Positions 18,711-28,100 of a stretch of 64,000 nt of DNA are shown one piece after another. A model generated the notes under the pieces. It was not told the DNA's origin, searched no databases, and was given only the letters and a program-made list of their open reading frames with translations. The DNA comes from Debaryomyces hansenii CBS767 (Eukaryota > Ascomycota > Pichiomycetes > Serinales > Debaryomycetaceae), in NCBI RefSeq assembly GCF_000006445.2, contig NC_006048.2, positions 1,364,001-1,428,000 on the forward strand, given 5' to 3'. Every line of letters starts with the position of its first letter. Positions within the stretch are counted from its first letter, which is position 1. A program made the translations under genes and the position numbers.

Positions 18711-20405
18711 TTAGTCTTTAATGACAGTGAACTCTATGGTGTCATCCTCATTGAGTTTTTCGCAATCGAATAGTTCTCCACCAACTTCAATCAACCCAGT
18801 CTCAGCAACATAATCAGTCCAGTGATTTAAAAGTTCTTCTAGTTTTTTAGGGTTACTCTCCGCCAAATCATGATTTTCGCCAGGATCATTCTTGATGTGG
18901 AACAATTGCCATTTGTCTGATCCATGTGGTGCTGGAATATATAAGGCCTTATAAGGTCCTTTTCTAATGGCTTGTTGGCCAAAGAGTTCCCATCCTGTAA
19001 CAGTCTCTTCTGAATGAACTTTTGAATCCTTATTCAGCAAATGTGCTACCCAAGATTTTCCCTTTGGCTTTGCAACTGTGCGTCCTTTATAGGAAGTACC
19101 TGGGTGCTCTACTCCAGCTAAGTCCAAAACTGTGGGCAAGATGTCCATCACCGTTGTGAAAGCGTGAGAAATTTGACCATTCTTACTCGAAGCATCTAGG
19201 ATAGGCGGATAGTGAACGATTAAAGGACATCTAATTCCACCTTCTGAATTGTATGCTTTATACATAGATGAAGGACTTGTCAGTGCCTGAGCCCACTGAT
19301 CCCCATAGTAGACGAACGAATCTTTCTTACCAATATTTTCGAGCGAATTGTTATAATACTTGTCAACAAAACCAGAGATTCTTTGAATTGATAAGGGTAA
19401 GGCCTCCATAAACATACCTTCAGCCCCATTGTCTGACATGAAAAGAATAAAGGTATTTTCTAAATCTCCAGAATTTTCTAAGTGATCTAAAACTCTACCT
19501 ATATTTTCATCTAAAATTTCGACCATTGCAGCGTAAGTTTCCATAATCTTTGATTGAATTTCCTTTTCCTCCTTTGTTAAATCTCTCCATCTTTTTCTTA
19601 TTGTTGTCATTGGATGTGGTTCTACTCCATCTGGAATAAGTCCCAATTTTGCAGCACCAGTTAACCGACGTCTACGTAATTCCTCTGGACCATCATCATA
19701 AATACCCTTGTACTTTGCGATTCTATCATCTGGTGCTTGATATGGCCAATGAGGAGCAGTATAAGTTAAACTACCAAAGAACGGTCTTCCCTTTCTATAC
19801 GTCTCATCCAAGAATTCTAACCCTCTGGTAGTGAAATAATCGGTGGAATAAAAATCATCTGGGATTTCTTCATCAGCATTAACTTCACGATCATCTTCAC
19901 AATATAATGGCGGTAAAAACTTCAATGTTTCTCCATTGTCATCTCTTGGGAAGTACTTATAATGGTTACCTGCACCAGGCAATAAAGTGAATGATTTTTC
20001 AAACCCTCTTTTTATTGGCCAATATTCTTCTGACAATCCTAAATGCCATTTTCCTGAAAGAAATGTGTAGTATCCACCATCTTGTAAAACTTCAGGTAAT
20101 GCTGCTACTCTCTCGTTTAAATAACCTTCATATCCAGGTTTACCTTTAAATCTTTCTGGCAATTTATTTGTAAATTCAGCCATTTGGCCTAGCCCAGCAA
20201 TATGATTGTCAGTACCGGAGAACAACATGGATCTAGTTGGAGAACATGCCGAAGCAGTATGAAAATCAGTAAATCTAACACCATGGTCTGCAAGTCTCTT
20301 CAAGTTAGGTGTATGGATTTCTCCACCAAAGGCACTTAAATCTGTAAATCCTAGATCATCAGCAACAATAACCAAAAAGTTTGGCTTATTCACACTTTTC
20401 GTCAT
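18711..20405 (-). CDS. Type I arylsulfatase, bacterial AtsA-like
   Basis: A 564-residue sulfatase with no signal peptide or membrane span, so probably cytosolic. Near the N-terminus NFLVIVADDLGFTD gives the metal-binding Asp pair (D16, D17). The sulfatase signature CSPTR begins at C54, the residue normally oxidised to formylglycine. GKWHLG and FMSDNGAEG follow as further active-site blocks, and VTGWELFGQQAIRKG lies near the C-terminus. The match along the whole length to Pseudomonas-type AtsA is striking, in the order of all blocks as well as in length. It would release sulfate from sulfate esters for sulfur scavenging. It is unrelated to the yeast Bds1 metallo-beta-lactamase-type sulfatase. 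A prokaryotic origin by transfer is inferred. How the cysteine is matured is unclear, since well-studied yeasts lack a formylglycine-generating enzyme. Confidence 0.9.
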   Translation of the reverse strand: MTKSVNKPNFLVIVADDLGFTDLSAFGGEIHTPNLKRLADHGVRFTDFHTASACSPTRSMLFSGTDNHIAGLGQMAEFTNKLPERFKGKPGYEGYLNERVAALPEVLQDGGYYTFLSGKWHLGLSEEYWPIKRGFEKSFTLLPGAGNHYKYFPRDDNGETLKFLPPLYCEDDREVNADEEIPDDFYSTDYFTTRGLEFLDETYRKGRPFFGSLTYTAPHWPYQAPDDRIAKYKGIYDDGPEELRRRRLTGAAKLGLIPDGVEPHPMTTIRKRWRDLTKEEKEIQSKIMETYAAMVEILDENIGRVLDHLENSGDLENTFILFMSDNGAEGMFMEALPLSIQRISGFVDKYYNNSLENIGKKDSFVYYGDQWAQALTSPSSMYKAYNSEGGIRCPLIVHYPPILDASSKNGQISHAFTTVMDILPTVLDLAGVEHPGTSYKGRTVAKPKGKSWVAHLLNKDSKVHSEETVTGWELFGQQAIRKGPYKALYIPAPHGSDKWQLFHIKNDPGENHDLAESNPKKLEELLNHWTDYVAETGLIEVGGELFDCEKLNEDDTIEFTVIKD

Positions 20406-20673
20406 TTTCTAACTACTGAACGTAATAATATAATCAGACTTAATTCTCCATATATCTATCTATCTATATTTATATATATAAGGAATAACTAATTTTATAA
20501 GAAAATTGCAACTTAAAGCCACAGTCTTTAAAATACTCATTTCAGTATCGGGCCGATTACAAAATCCAAAATGTTGATGCATTATGACTATTATAATAAT
20601 TAATACTAAATCCTCGTAAAATTAAATGAATCATATGCAAAAAGTAAATAACTTGTAATTAGCATTCGTTATA

Positions 20674-23487
20674 TTAATCGTACTTATTTGGGAAGCTGAT
20701 AATCGATTTTGCAGCTTCTTTTGTTCTCGTTTTTAACCCATAGCTTTTAATGGATTTTTTTGTGTTTTCCTCATCATAGGTTCTTTCCGTGACTCTCAGG
20801 ATCCAAATACGTGCAGAAACTACAGCAACAATAACTATAGCACACATAACCCCAACAATACCGAAGAACCAGCCAAGACCTGGGTGATCATCACCTTGAC
20901 CTGGAACAACGACGTTCATACCAAATAACCCAGTGATCACATTCAATGGGAAAAAGACCGTACCTATCATTGTGACATTAGATAACATAGCAGTAACCTT
21001 ATAATTAGAATTAAAGGATTCAACTTGTAATTGTGCCAAATAGTTTGAATGGGACCTACTAAAAATCTTTTCGTAAGCAACTAAATTTTGGAACATAGTA
21101 ACAACGTGATCTTGAATATCGCCCAAATAGAGCGCTATGTCAGCCCTTGGTTGAGTTCTATCTGGCTGAGTCTTCATATAAAATGCACCCGGATCAATCA
21201 TGTTGTTAGATACACCTGGACCTGGGCCAAACGTTACACCTGGGCCGCCTTGATTATATCCTTGTGGGTTTGGATTATTGCTATAACCTTGTGGGTTTGA
21301 ATTATTGTTATAACCTTGTGGGTTTGAATTATTGTTATAGCCCTGTGGGTTTGAATTATTGTTATAACCTTGTGGGTAAGGGCTTTCGTTATTGTAACCA
21401 TGTGTGTATGATCCACTATGTGTATGGCTTTGCGAAGCATTACCGCTTGTTTGTGAATAATAATTACCCATTCCGTTCATGTTGGGATGTGCCTGGAATA
21501 TATTTATTTGGTTATTGGCAGCCTCATCTTGACATCTTTTAGCAAACATTTTGATAACGTCCGCTTTTCCGGACAATAATCTCATCAAGGTCATTACCTT
21601 TCTTCTTGACTCACCAATCCTTTGTATCATGGTACTAAAACCAACTTGTCTAGCAGCAAATACAGAATCTTCGATTGCATCAGCTTCATATTCGACACCA
21701 GTAATAACAGGGGCGAATCCATCTGTAATGTCATCAATTAACGCATAACAGATCCAATCGGCACTGACATCAACGTAATCTCTTAATTGACGGACTCTTC
21801 TTCTGACATTGGCTGGATGTAAAATAGGCGAAAAATGAAACGACAATACACCCTCTCTGAAAACAACAATATAAAAGTTAATCGGCTCCAAGTAATCCTC
21901 TGATTCCTGATCACCTTCAAAAGTATGGAAACAAACAAAATAATAGTTTCTGAATAATTCCACCTTTTCACGGGTTTCTTGCATACGAATATCTTCAGCT
22001 GTCAAAGGATGAATACCAAATGCTTTAGCAACCATTTTCATTTCAGCATCAGTAGGGCAAACACAATCAAGCCACCATGTACCTTCACCATTTCTGAACA
22101 AATCGCTTACACTCTGCCCAGGTTTGACCAACGAAGGAATATCAGGAGCATGTATTGTTTCTTCTGATTCGGAACAAAAGAATGAAAACCTTTCAGGCAA
22201 TGCCGAATCATTATCGTTGATTCTTGTACCACCAAACTTAACATTTTCGGTCGAAATATCATCGTCTCCCAAAATCTTTTCGTTGTATCTCCTAGAGGCA
22301 GAATCATCTGTAACGGTAGAAGAATCTGATTGTGCCCTCTCCGAAATATTAATACCAGATGAAGACATTATGTCGCCTGCATAGGTATTCTTTCTACCAA
22401 ACTTTCCGAACGAAGCCTTTCCTAATATGTTTGACGGAGTATATTTCAAGGCATTTTTACTGGGACCTACATCGCGCGCACTCCCATGTCCAGTATCAAC
22501 CCTCATGGCTGTTCTTTCTGCGATCATCTGTTGTTCCTCTTTTAAATGCATTTCATTCTCTTTCTCATCTCTAATGAACTCTTCAATTTCATCAAAATCA
22601 ATACCCTTAACACGAACGTGTTCACGCAACATAGGAAAGCAAACATCTTCTTCTGTCTCCTGTGAAGACCTCGACGCATGCGAATCGGCCTCGCTATCTA
22701 TTGAAGTACGGGATGGTCTTCTTTCCCTTTTATTGTTGTTTTGGGCTTCAGAAGTCATACTTTCGTTTGTCTTCGATTTCGTCATTGGTGCAGCAAGGTC
22801 CGCCTCTAATGTATCATTGATCATCGAGTTGCTTCTTTTGCTCTTTTTGGAAGGTGGATTGTCAGACTTCATCAAAATCCCTCCGAATGGAGGCGCCGCC
22901 GCAATCGATTGATGTCTTCTAACTTCATCCTGGCCATCAGATTTAGCCTGTCCTGAAAATGACTGTGATCTAAAACGCCCCCTACTCTGTTTAGGAGCAC
23001 CAGTCATCCCACCTGAGCCTCTGCCTACTGGAATCGAAGAACTTTGTAGTGGCTGTGGGTTCTTACTCGGAACATAGAAACGCTCATTATCGTCGTCGTC
23101 ATTCTTCAAATAGAAGTCCCTTCTCAAGTTATTCATATACGCATTTTTGGAGCTTCTGTAAGGTTGTGATGGACCTTGCTGTTTCGCTTTGGGAAATTGG
23201 CTTTCATCGACACTTCTACTACCCTGTAACTGTGGATGAAATGGCTGTGGTTGTTGCTGCTGGCTCTGTTGATACTGGGCATCTTGCATAGACCGTGACG
23301 ATTGATAATCGTCATCGTCGTCATCGCTTACTGCTGATGACTGTCCCATACCACCACCTGTCCCACGAATAGGCAACGATGGTAATTGGTTCCGGTGATC
23401 ATTCAACACTTCTCCCGTATTAGCAGCCCTATGGAGAATTTCTCTGGATGGTGAGACTGAGCGGAAACTTTCGTTATCGGACATCAT
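20674..23487 (-). CDS. ALR1: Plasma-membrane Mg2+ transporter, CorA/Alr1 type
   Basis: A 937-residue CorA-superfamily protein. A long, charged cytosolic N-terminal region (about 470 residues, with polyGln and polyAsp patches) precedes the CorA domain (EGTWWLDCVCPTDAEMKMVAKAF...). Two transmembrane segments close to the C-terminus follow. The diagnostic GMN motif is at about residues 856-858 in GLFGMNVVVPGQ. Alr1 is the main Mg2+ uptake channel of yeasts; the vacuolar paralogue Mnr2 has a similar build, so Alr1 versus Mnr2 is a judgement. Between the coiled stalk helices lies an Asn/Pro/Gln/Tyr-rich insert built from a 27-bp repeat. The ATG at 23487 is followed by a second ATG, and either could start translation. 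Confidence 0.85.
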   Translation of the reverse strand: MMSDNESFRSVSPSREILHRAANTGEVLNDHRNQLPSLPIRGTGGGMGQSSAVSDDDDDDYQSSRSMQDAQYQQSQQQQPQPFHPQLQGSRSVDESQFPKAKQQGPSQPYRSSKNAYMNNLRRDFYLKNDDDDNERFYVPSKNPQPLQSSSIPVGRGSGGMTGAPKQSRGRFRSQSFSGQAKSDGQDEVRRHQSIAAAPPFGGILMKSDNPPSKKSKRSNSMINDTLEADLAAPMTKSKTNESMTSEAQNNNKRERRPSRTSIDSEADSHASRSSQETEEDVCFPMLREHVRVKGIDFDEIEEFIRDEKENEMHLKEEQQMIAERTAMRVDTGHGSARDVGPSKNALKYTPSNILGKASFGKFGRKNTYAGDIMSSSGINISERAQSDSSTVTDDSASRRYNEKILGDDDISTENVKFGGTRINDNDSALPERFSFFCSESEETIHAPDIPSLVKPGQSVSDLFRNGEGTWWLDCVCPTDAEMKMVAKAFGIHPLTAEDIRMQETREKVELFRNYYFVCFHTFEGDQESEDYLEPINFYIVVFREGVLSFHFSPILHPANVRRRVRQLRDYVDVSADWICYALIDDITDGFAPVITGVEYEADAIEDSVFAARQVGFSTMIQRIGESRRKVMTLMRLLSGKADVIKMFAKRCQDEAANNQINIFQAHPNMNGMGNYYSQTSGNASQSHTHSGSYTHGYNNESPYPQGYNNNSNPQGYNNNSNPQGYNNNSNPQGYSNNPNPQGYNQGGPGVTFGPGPGVSNNMIDPGAFYMKTQPDRTQPRADIALYLGDIQDHVVTMFQNLVAYEKIFSRSHSNYLAQLQVESFNSNYKVTAMLSNVTMIGTVFFPLNVITGLFGMNVVVPGQGDDHPGLGWFFGIVGVMCAIVIVAVVSARIWILRVTERTYDEENTKKSIKSYGLKTRTKEAAKSIISFPNKYD
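21252..21378 (-). repeat. 27-bp tandem repeat inside ALR1 coding sequence
   Basis: Five copies with exact 27-bp spacing (cttgtggg or cctgtggg cores at 21261, 21288, 21315, 21342 and 21369) encode a nine-residue unit close to NNSNPQGYN. The unit length is a multiple of three, so copy-number change keeps the frame. It falls in a variable insert ahead of the membrane segments. Confidence 0.92.
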
Positions 23488-23865
23488 TAATTATTTAGTT
23501 ATAGCAACAAAGGGAAAATATCATAATTTTCTAAACTCTTAACGACAAAAGATCATAAATATTTTCTCGAACGCTATATTGGATCGTGTTTCTTCGATTA
23601 TATCTGCCTTTTAGGTATATATAATATTGAATAACCGCTGGATTTGATTATAGCATTAGGAAGAAGATTAAAAAATTTCCCATGTGGTGAAGCGGTCAAT
23701 TTTTTTTTTGTGTCCGAATTTTTTTATTTTTCAGTCTATAAATACAGTAATTGTATATTTTGACAGAAGTGGCTTATATACGGCTATTATTAAGTACAAG
23801 AAAGATGTTTAAGAGTTTTAATGGTTCTTATAGGCACCATAGCCTCAATATCAGTAAAATATTGG
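23488..23865. other. Intergenic region, ALR1 promoter
   Basis: About 380 bp lies between the ALR1 start and the HEM13 stop, both on the minus strand. It contains a T-rich tract near 23699-23730. No ORF, RNA gene or repeat was identified. Confidence 0.4.
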
Positions 23866-24837
23866 CTAAACCCAGTCGATAGGATTCTGCAATACTTTTA
23901 CCAATTTGTCCTCTTCGCTCCCCTCCTCTGGATGATGATCATAGACCCAGCTGGCCGTGGCTGGTAAAGACATCAATATACTCTCTACTCGGGAACCAGG
24001 GGTCTGTAAGCCAAATTGAGTACCTCTGTCCAATACCAAGTTGAATTCAACGTATCTACCTCTTCTGATCTGTTGCCATTGTTTCTGTTCGTCTGTGAAG
24101 GGGGTGTTCATCCTTTTCAAGACCGATGGAATGTACGAGGGCAAGAAAGCATCGAAACACGATTCGATGATGTACAAGATGTCGTCGGCCGGTCTATCGT
24201 CAAAATCGTCGAAAAAAATTCCTCCCACACCTCTTGTTTCCTGTCTGTGTTTAATGTAGAAGTATTCGTCACACCATTTCTTGTATTTGGGGTACAACGT
24301 GTCATCGTACTTATCCAACGCATCCTTATGGCTTTGGTGGAAGAGCTTGCAGTCTTCCTCGTACAAGTATGAAGGTGTCAAGTCTGCACCACCTCCAAAC
24401 CACCACGTCTGGACTTCGTTAGTTTCGGGGTCAGTAGTTTCAAAGTACCTATAATTTGCATGTGTGGTAGGGGCATGCGGGTTCGTAGGATGGATAACTA
24501 AGGATAATCCACACGCAAAGAACTTGACACTGCCATCTTCGCCGCATCCCTTCAAATTCTTGTGGTTGACCCTCATTCTAGTTACGGCTTGAGCAGGTAA
24601 CGTTCCGTGAACAATTGAAATGTTAACACCTCCCTTCTCAAATACTTCACCGTTTTGCAATACCATTGATTGGCCACCACCACCTTTATCACCTCTTTCC
24701 CACGCATCTATGTGAAATTTGGCCTGATCGATGTTTTCTATAGCTGCAGTGATTTCTCGTTGCTTTAACCTAACGAGTGCTTCCATACGATGTCTAATAG
24801 GTATTTCAATGTTGTGTATATCATTAGGCGATGCCAT
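23866..24837 (-). CDS. HEM13: Oxygen-dependent coproporphyrinogen III oxidase
   Basis: A 323-residue enzyme that converts coproporphyrinogen III to protoporphyrinogen IX, using oxygen, in the cytosol. The family blocks are all present: [75 protein letters not shown], and the C-terminal [20 protein letters not shown] with [13 protein letters not shown]. Length matches yeast Hem13 (328), and the start [21 protein letters not shown] aligns with the family start. In yeasts the gene is repressed by heme and oxygen; no specific site was picked out in its 331-bp upstream region. Confidence 0.97.
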   Translation of the reverse strand: MASPNDIHNIEIPIRHRMEALVRLKQREITAAIENIDQAKFHIDAWERGDKGGGGQSMVLQNGEVFEKGGVNISIVHGTLPAQAVTRMRVNHKNLKGCGEDGSVKFFACGLSLVIHPTNPHAPTTHANYRYFETTDPETNEVQTWWFGGGADLTPSYLYEEDCKLFHQSHKDALDKYDDTLYPKYKKWCDEYFYIKHRQETRGVGGIFFDDFDDRPADDILYIIESCFDAFLPSYIPSVLKRMNTPFTDEQKQWQQIRRGRYVEFNLVLDRGTQFGLQTPGSRVESILMSLPATASWVYDHHPEEGSEEDKLVKVLQNPIDWV

Positions 24838-25168
24838 TTTGCCAAAATCTGATAATATGATGAATTTGGGAATTCTAAGTTCTAATTACATAAAGTAAGC
24901 CTATATAATCCATATTTTATATATGATAAATACGACCGCACTGCAAGATCACACCATAATTTTTCATTTTTTCACTACTTTTTTACCTTATCAATTACGA
25001 CGATAGTCATGCCTACATTAACAATATTCTTTAGTATAAAATTATTTATTAAATCAAATAGAAATATTTGAGTACATTAAAATTAATTGAACTTAACGAG
25101 AAGTGATTGAAATTTTTTTTCAATTTATATATTTATAGATTACTCACTGAGCAATTAAGGTATTAAGT
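24838..25168. other. Intergenic region, HEM13 promoter
   Basis: An AT-rich stretch of about 330 bp between the HEM13 start and the transporter stop, both minus strand. No ORF or RNA gene seen. A T-run and a TA-rich segment near 25112-25138 probably belong to the transporter's 3' processing signals. Confidence 0.4.
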
Positions 25169-28100
25169 TTATTTCTTCTTCTTTTCTCTGTTACCCTTTG
25201 GAACTCTGGCTAACCAGTAGAAGAAAATTGTAAGAATAATGTTAATGGCGATGAAACAAATAAAGATACCCCAATTTCTCCATCTTTCATCGTAGAATGA
25301 ATTGACACTAGCTAAGAAATCGTTGGTAGAAGCCATTGGACAAAATTGACATTCAGAGGAAGCCTTTTCGTCAACCAAATAACCACCTGCTTGTTTGATG
25401 TAATCAGACATGTATTCACCACAAGATTGACCTTCGTTAGGCTTAAAGTGTAAGAATTCAGCTTTAGAACATTCGGCATTAGTGTTCGCTAAACCGGTTG
25501 ACAACATACCTTGGATGAAATAAGTGAAAGGAGAACATCTGTACATGAAAATCCAGAATCCTGGTAAGACATCTGGACCAGCTAAGACACCACAGAAATT
25601 CAAACACATTGTGAATAACAAAGTAGCTAAATTGGCCGCATTGTCAGCGAGTTCGTTGAAAGACATACACAATTGACCCATGGTAGAAGTGTAGACATAA
25701 AATGAACAAATGTACATCCACATTAAGACAGCACGTTGGTCAACAGAATTAGTAGGAACTGCATTTTGGTAGAAACCAACAGGATAGAACCAACAAAGGA
25801 ATGCGATTGTACCGCAGAAGATCTGGTATGGAACTTCGGACGTAATTTGAGCAGCAACGAAAGCAAACCAACTAAATGTCTTGGATGGTGCTTCTCTGAC
25901 TTCATAGACATCTCTCTGTTTAACGAAATATGGTAACATTTGTTGGACCAAAGTATTGAATGGAATCAAAAACATAAACATAGCAAACATTTGGTTTTGT
26001 AATCCTTGCATAGATCTATCAGCCTTAAAGAAAGAAAACCCGTTAAACAAAGCGGAAGAAACAACCAAAAATAATTTGGAATAGATATAGGTAGGAGATC
26101 TCCAGTTTTGTTGGAAAACTCTTTTAGTAACAATGAGGTATTGCTTCCAAATTGGTGCAGCATATGACTTCTTAGCCTCTGGAGATTCATCCACAGGTAA
26201 GTTAACTAATTCACGTTCCATATTGTCTAATTCCGCTTGTGTGCCTTGGTATTCTGATGAACTTCTCCAAACTTCGTGATAATCCTGATTGGCGTGACTA
26301 CCTGGTGCAGCACCAACAACCTGCAACATCCATTCTGCTGGGTTAGCTTCTTCTGGACAGTGATGTGCTCCGTACTTCTCAAAATAGTTAATCAAAGTCT
26401 GACAATTTTCACCTAAGTCTCCAAAGTAAACCGTTTTACCTCCCTTCTGTAAGAATAATAATCTGTCAAATTCTTGTAATAAAAGTGCTGATGGCTGATG
26501 GATAGTACATAAAATAGCTTGACCATGATCCGCTAACTTCCTCATCAACTTACAAATAGACCAAGCTGTTTGCGAATCTAACCCGGAAGTAGGTTCATCT
26601 AAGAATAATAATAACTTTGGCTTAGCAACTAATTCAACACCAATCGTCAATCTCTTACGTTGTTCAACATTAAGACCTTCTCCAGCAACACCAACCAATG
26701 CGTCTGCATATGGGTACATGTCTAATAAATCAATAATGTATTCAACGTAGTCATTCTTCTCTTTGGTTGTTACTGAGTTTGGCTGCCTTAATTGGGCTGA
26801 AAATCTTAACGCTTCTCTCACAGTGGATGTAGGTAAATGCAAATCTTGTTGTTGAACATATCCAATAGATCTTTGGAACGATGAGTCTAATGAATGTCCA
26901 TTCACCATTCTTACACCGTCTGAGATCACACCTGTGGTGACTCTTTCGGACAAACAGTTCAATAAAGTAGTCTTACCAGCACCTGATGAACCCATTAAAG
27001 CGGTCAATTGACCTGGTTTAACCCATCCATCGACATGATTCAAAATAACACGATCCTCAGACTTAATCTTAACTTGGTACGTTAAATCTCTCCAGTGGAA
27101 AATATCATTGGAAGATGGTAAGGCTTTTTCAGCCGTTTCGGTTTCTTTATTTGCTTCTAATTGATCCTTCTGCGAAATCTTTTCATCTGGAATAGCAGAG
27201 TTTTCAATATCTTTTGAGGTTGTCTCCGATTTACCAGATTTCTTCTTTTGGTCCGTTAATGAACTCTTTAAAAACAATGCAACTTCTCCCTTTTGCATTG
27301 AACCCTTGTTGAATTCAGTTAAAGTGATATATACAAAAAGAAAAAATATTATGAATCCGACAGTAATACCAAAATTTCTCCATTTATGAAAATTGTAGTA
27401 TTCATATGAAACAGATAAATAATCATCTCCATGTAAAACATCTGAGCCAGCCTTACTGCCAGTCGCAGCACAAATGCGATGAACACTATTCCTATCTTCA
27501 TAACCTGGACCAGATGGAACAAATTGTGAACATTCAAAATCACGATCAGTATATTCGTTTGCCATTAAGGCTTCAAAAACATAAGCTATTGGATTAAGAT
27601 AATTAATCCATCTAGACCATCCTAACATACTTGGAGTAGGAAGGACAAAACCAGCAAAAATAACCATTGCTAATAACAACACAGTTGCTGGTGTCATTGC
27701 TCCTGCGAATGATGTCGAAATAGCACCCAAAGACCTGAATAAATGTGACATAACCAAGGTACACATACAACACATTAACCAGAAGAAGAAAAACCTTCCT
27801 GCATCACGTCTAAGATTAGACAAAAAGTAGATAAAGAAATTGAAAGCAATAGACAGCGCAAGTTTGGTCGGTAACTCTGTAATGATACCAGCCAAAGCAT
27901 CAGCAGATGGGCGATACAATGCATATTGCTTATGTTTTTCAATGATAGGTCTTGCTTCGAATAATGACATTATCTCTAATATAGAAGAGAAAGCATTGAA
28001 TAAAACAGCACCAAACAAAGTAGCACATCTATAATAGAGCGTCTCTGTAGTAGCACTCAAATTATAAAACATGGAACCTAATGTTATACCTATAAAAGCT

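Noticed and set aside
22427..22912. 161-codon plus-strand ORF
   Set aside because: It is antisense to the low-complexity N-terminal region of ALR1; Ser/Leu-rich output reflects the Asp/Gln/Arg-rich gene on the other strand.
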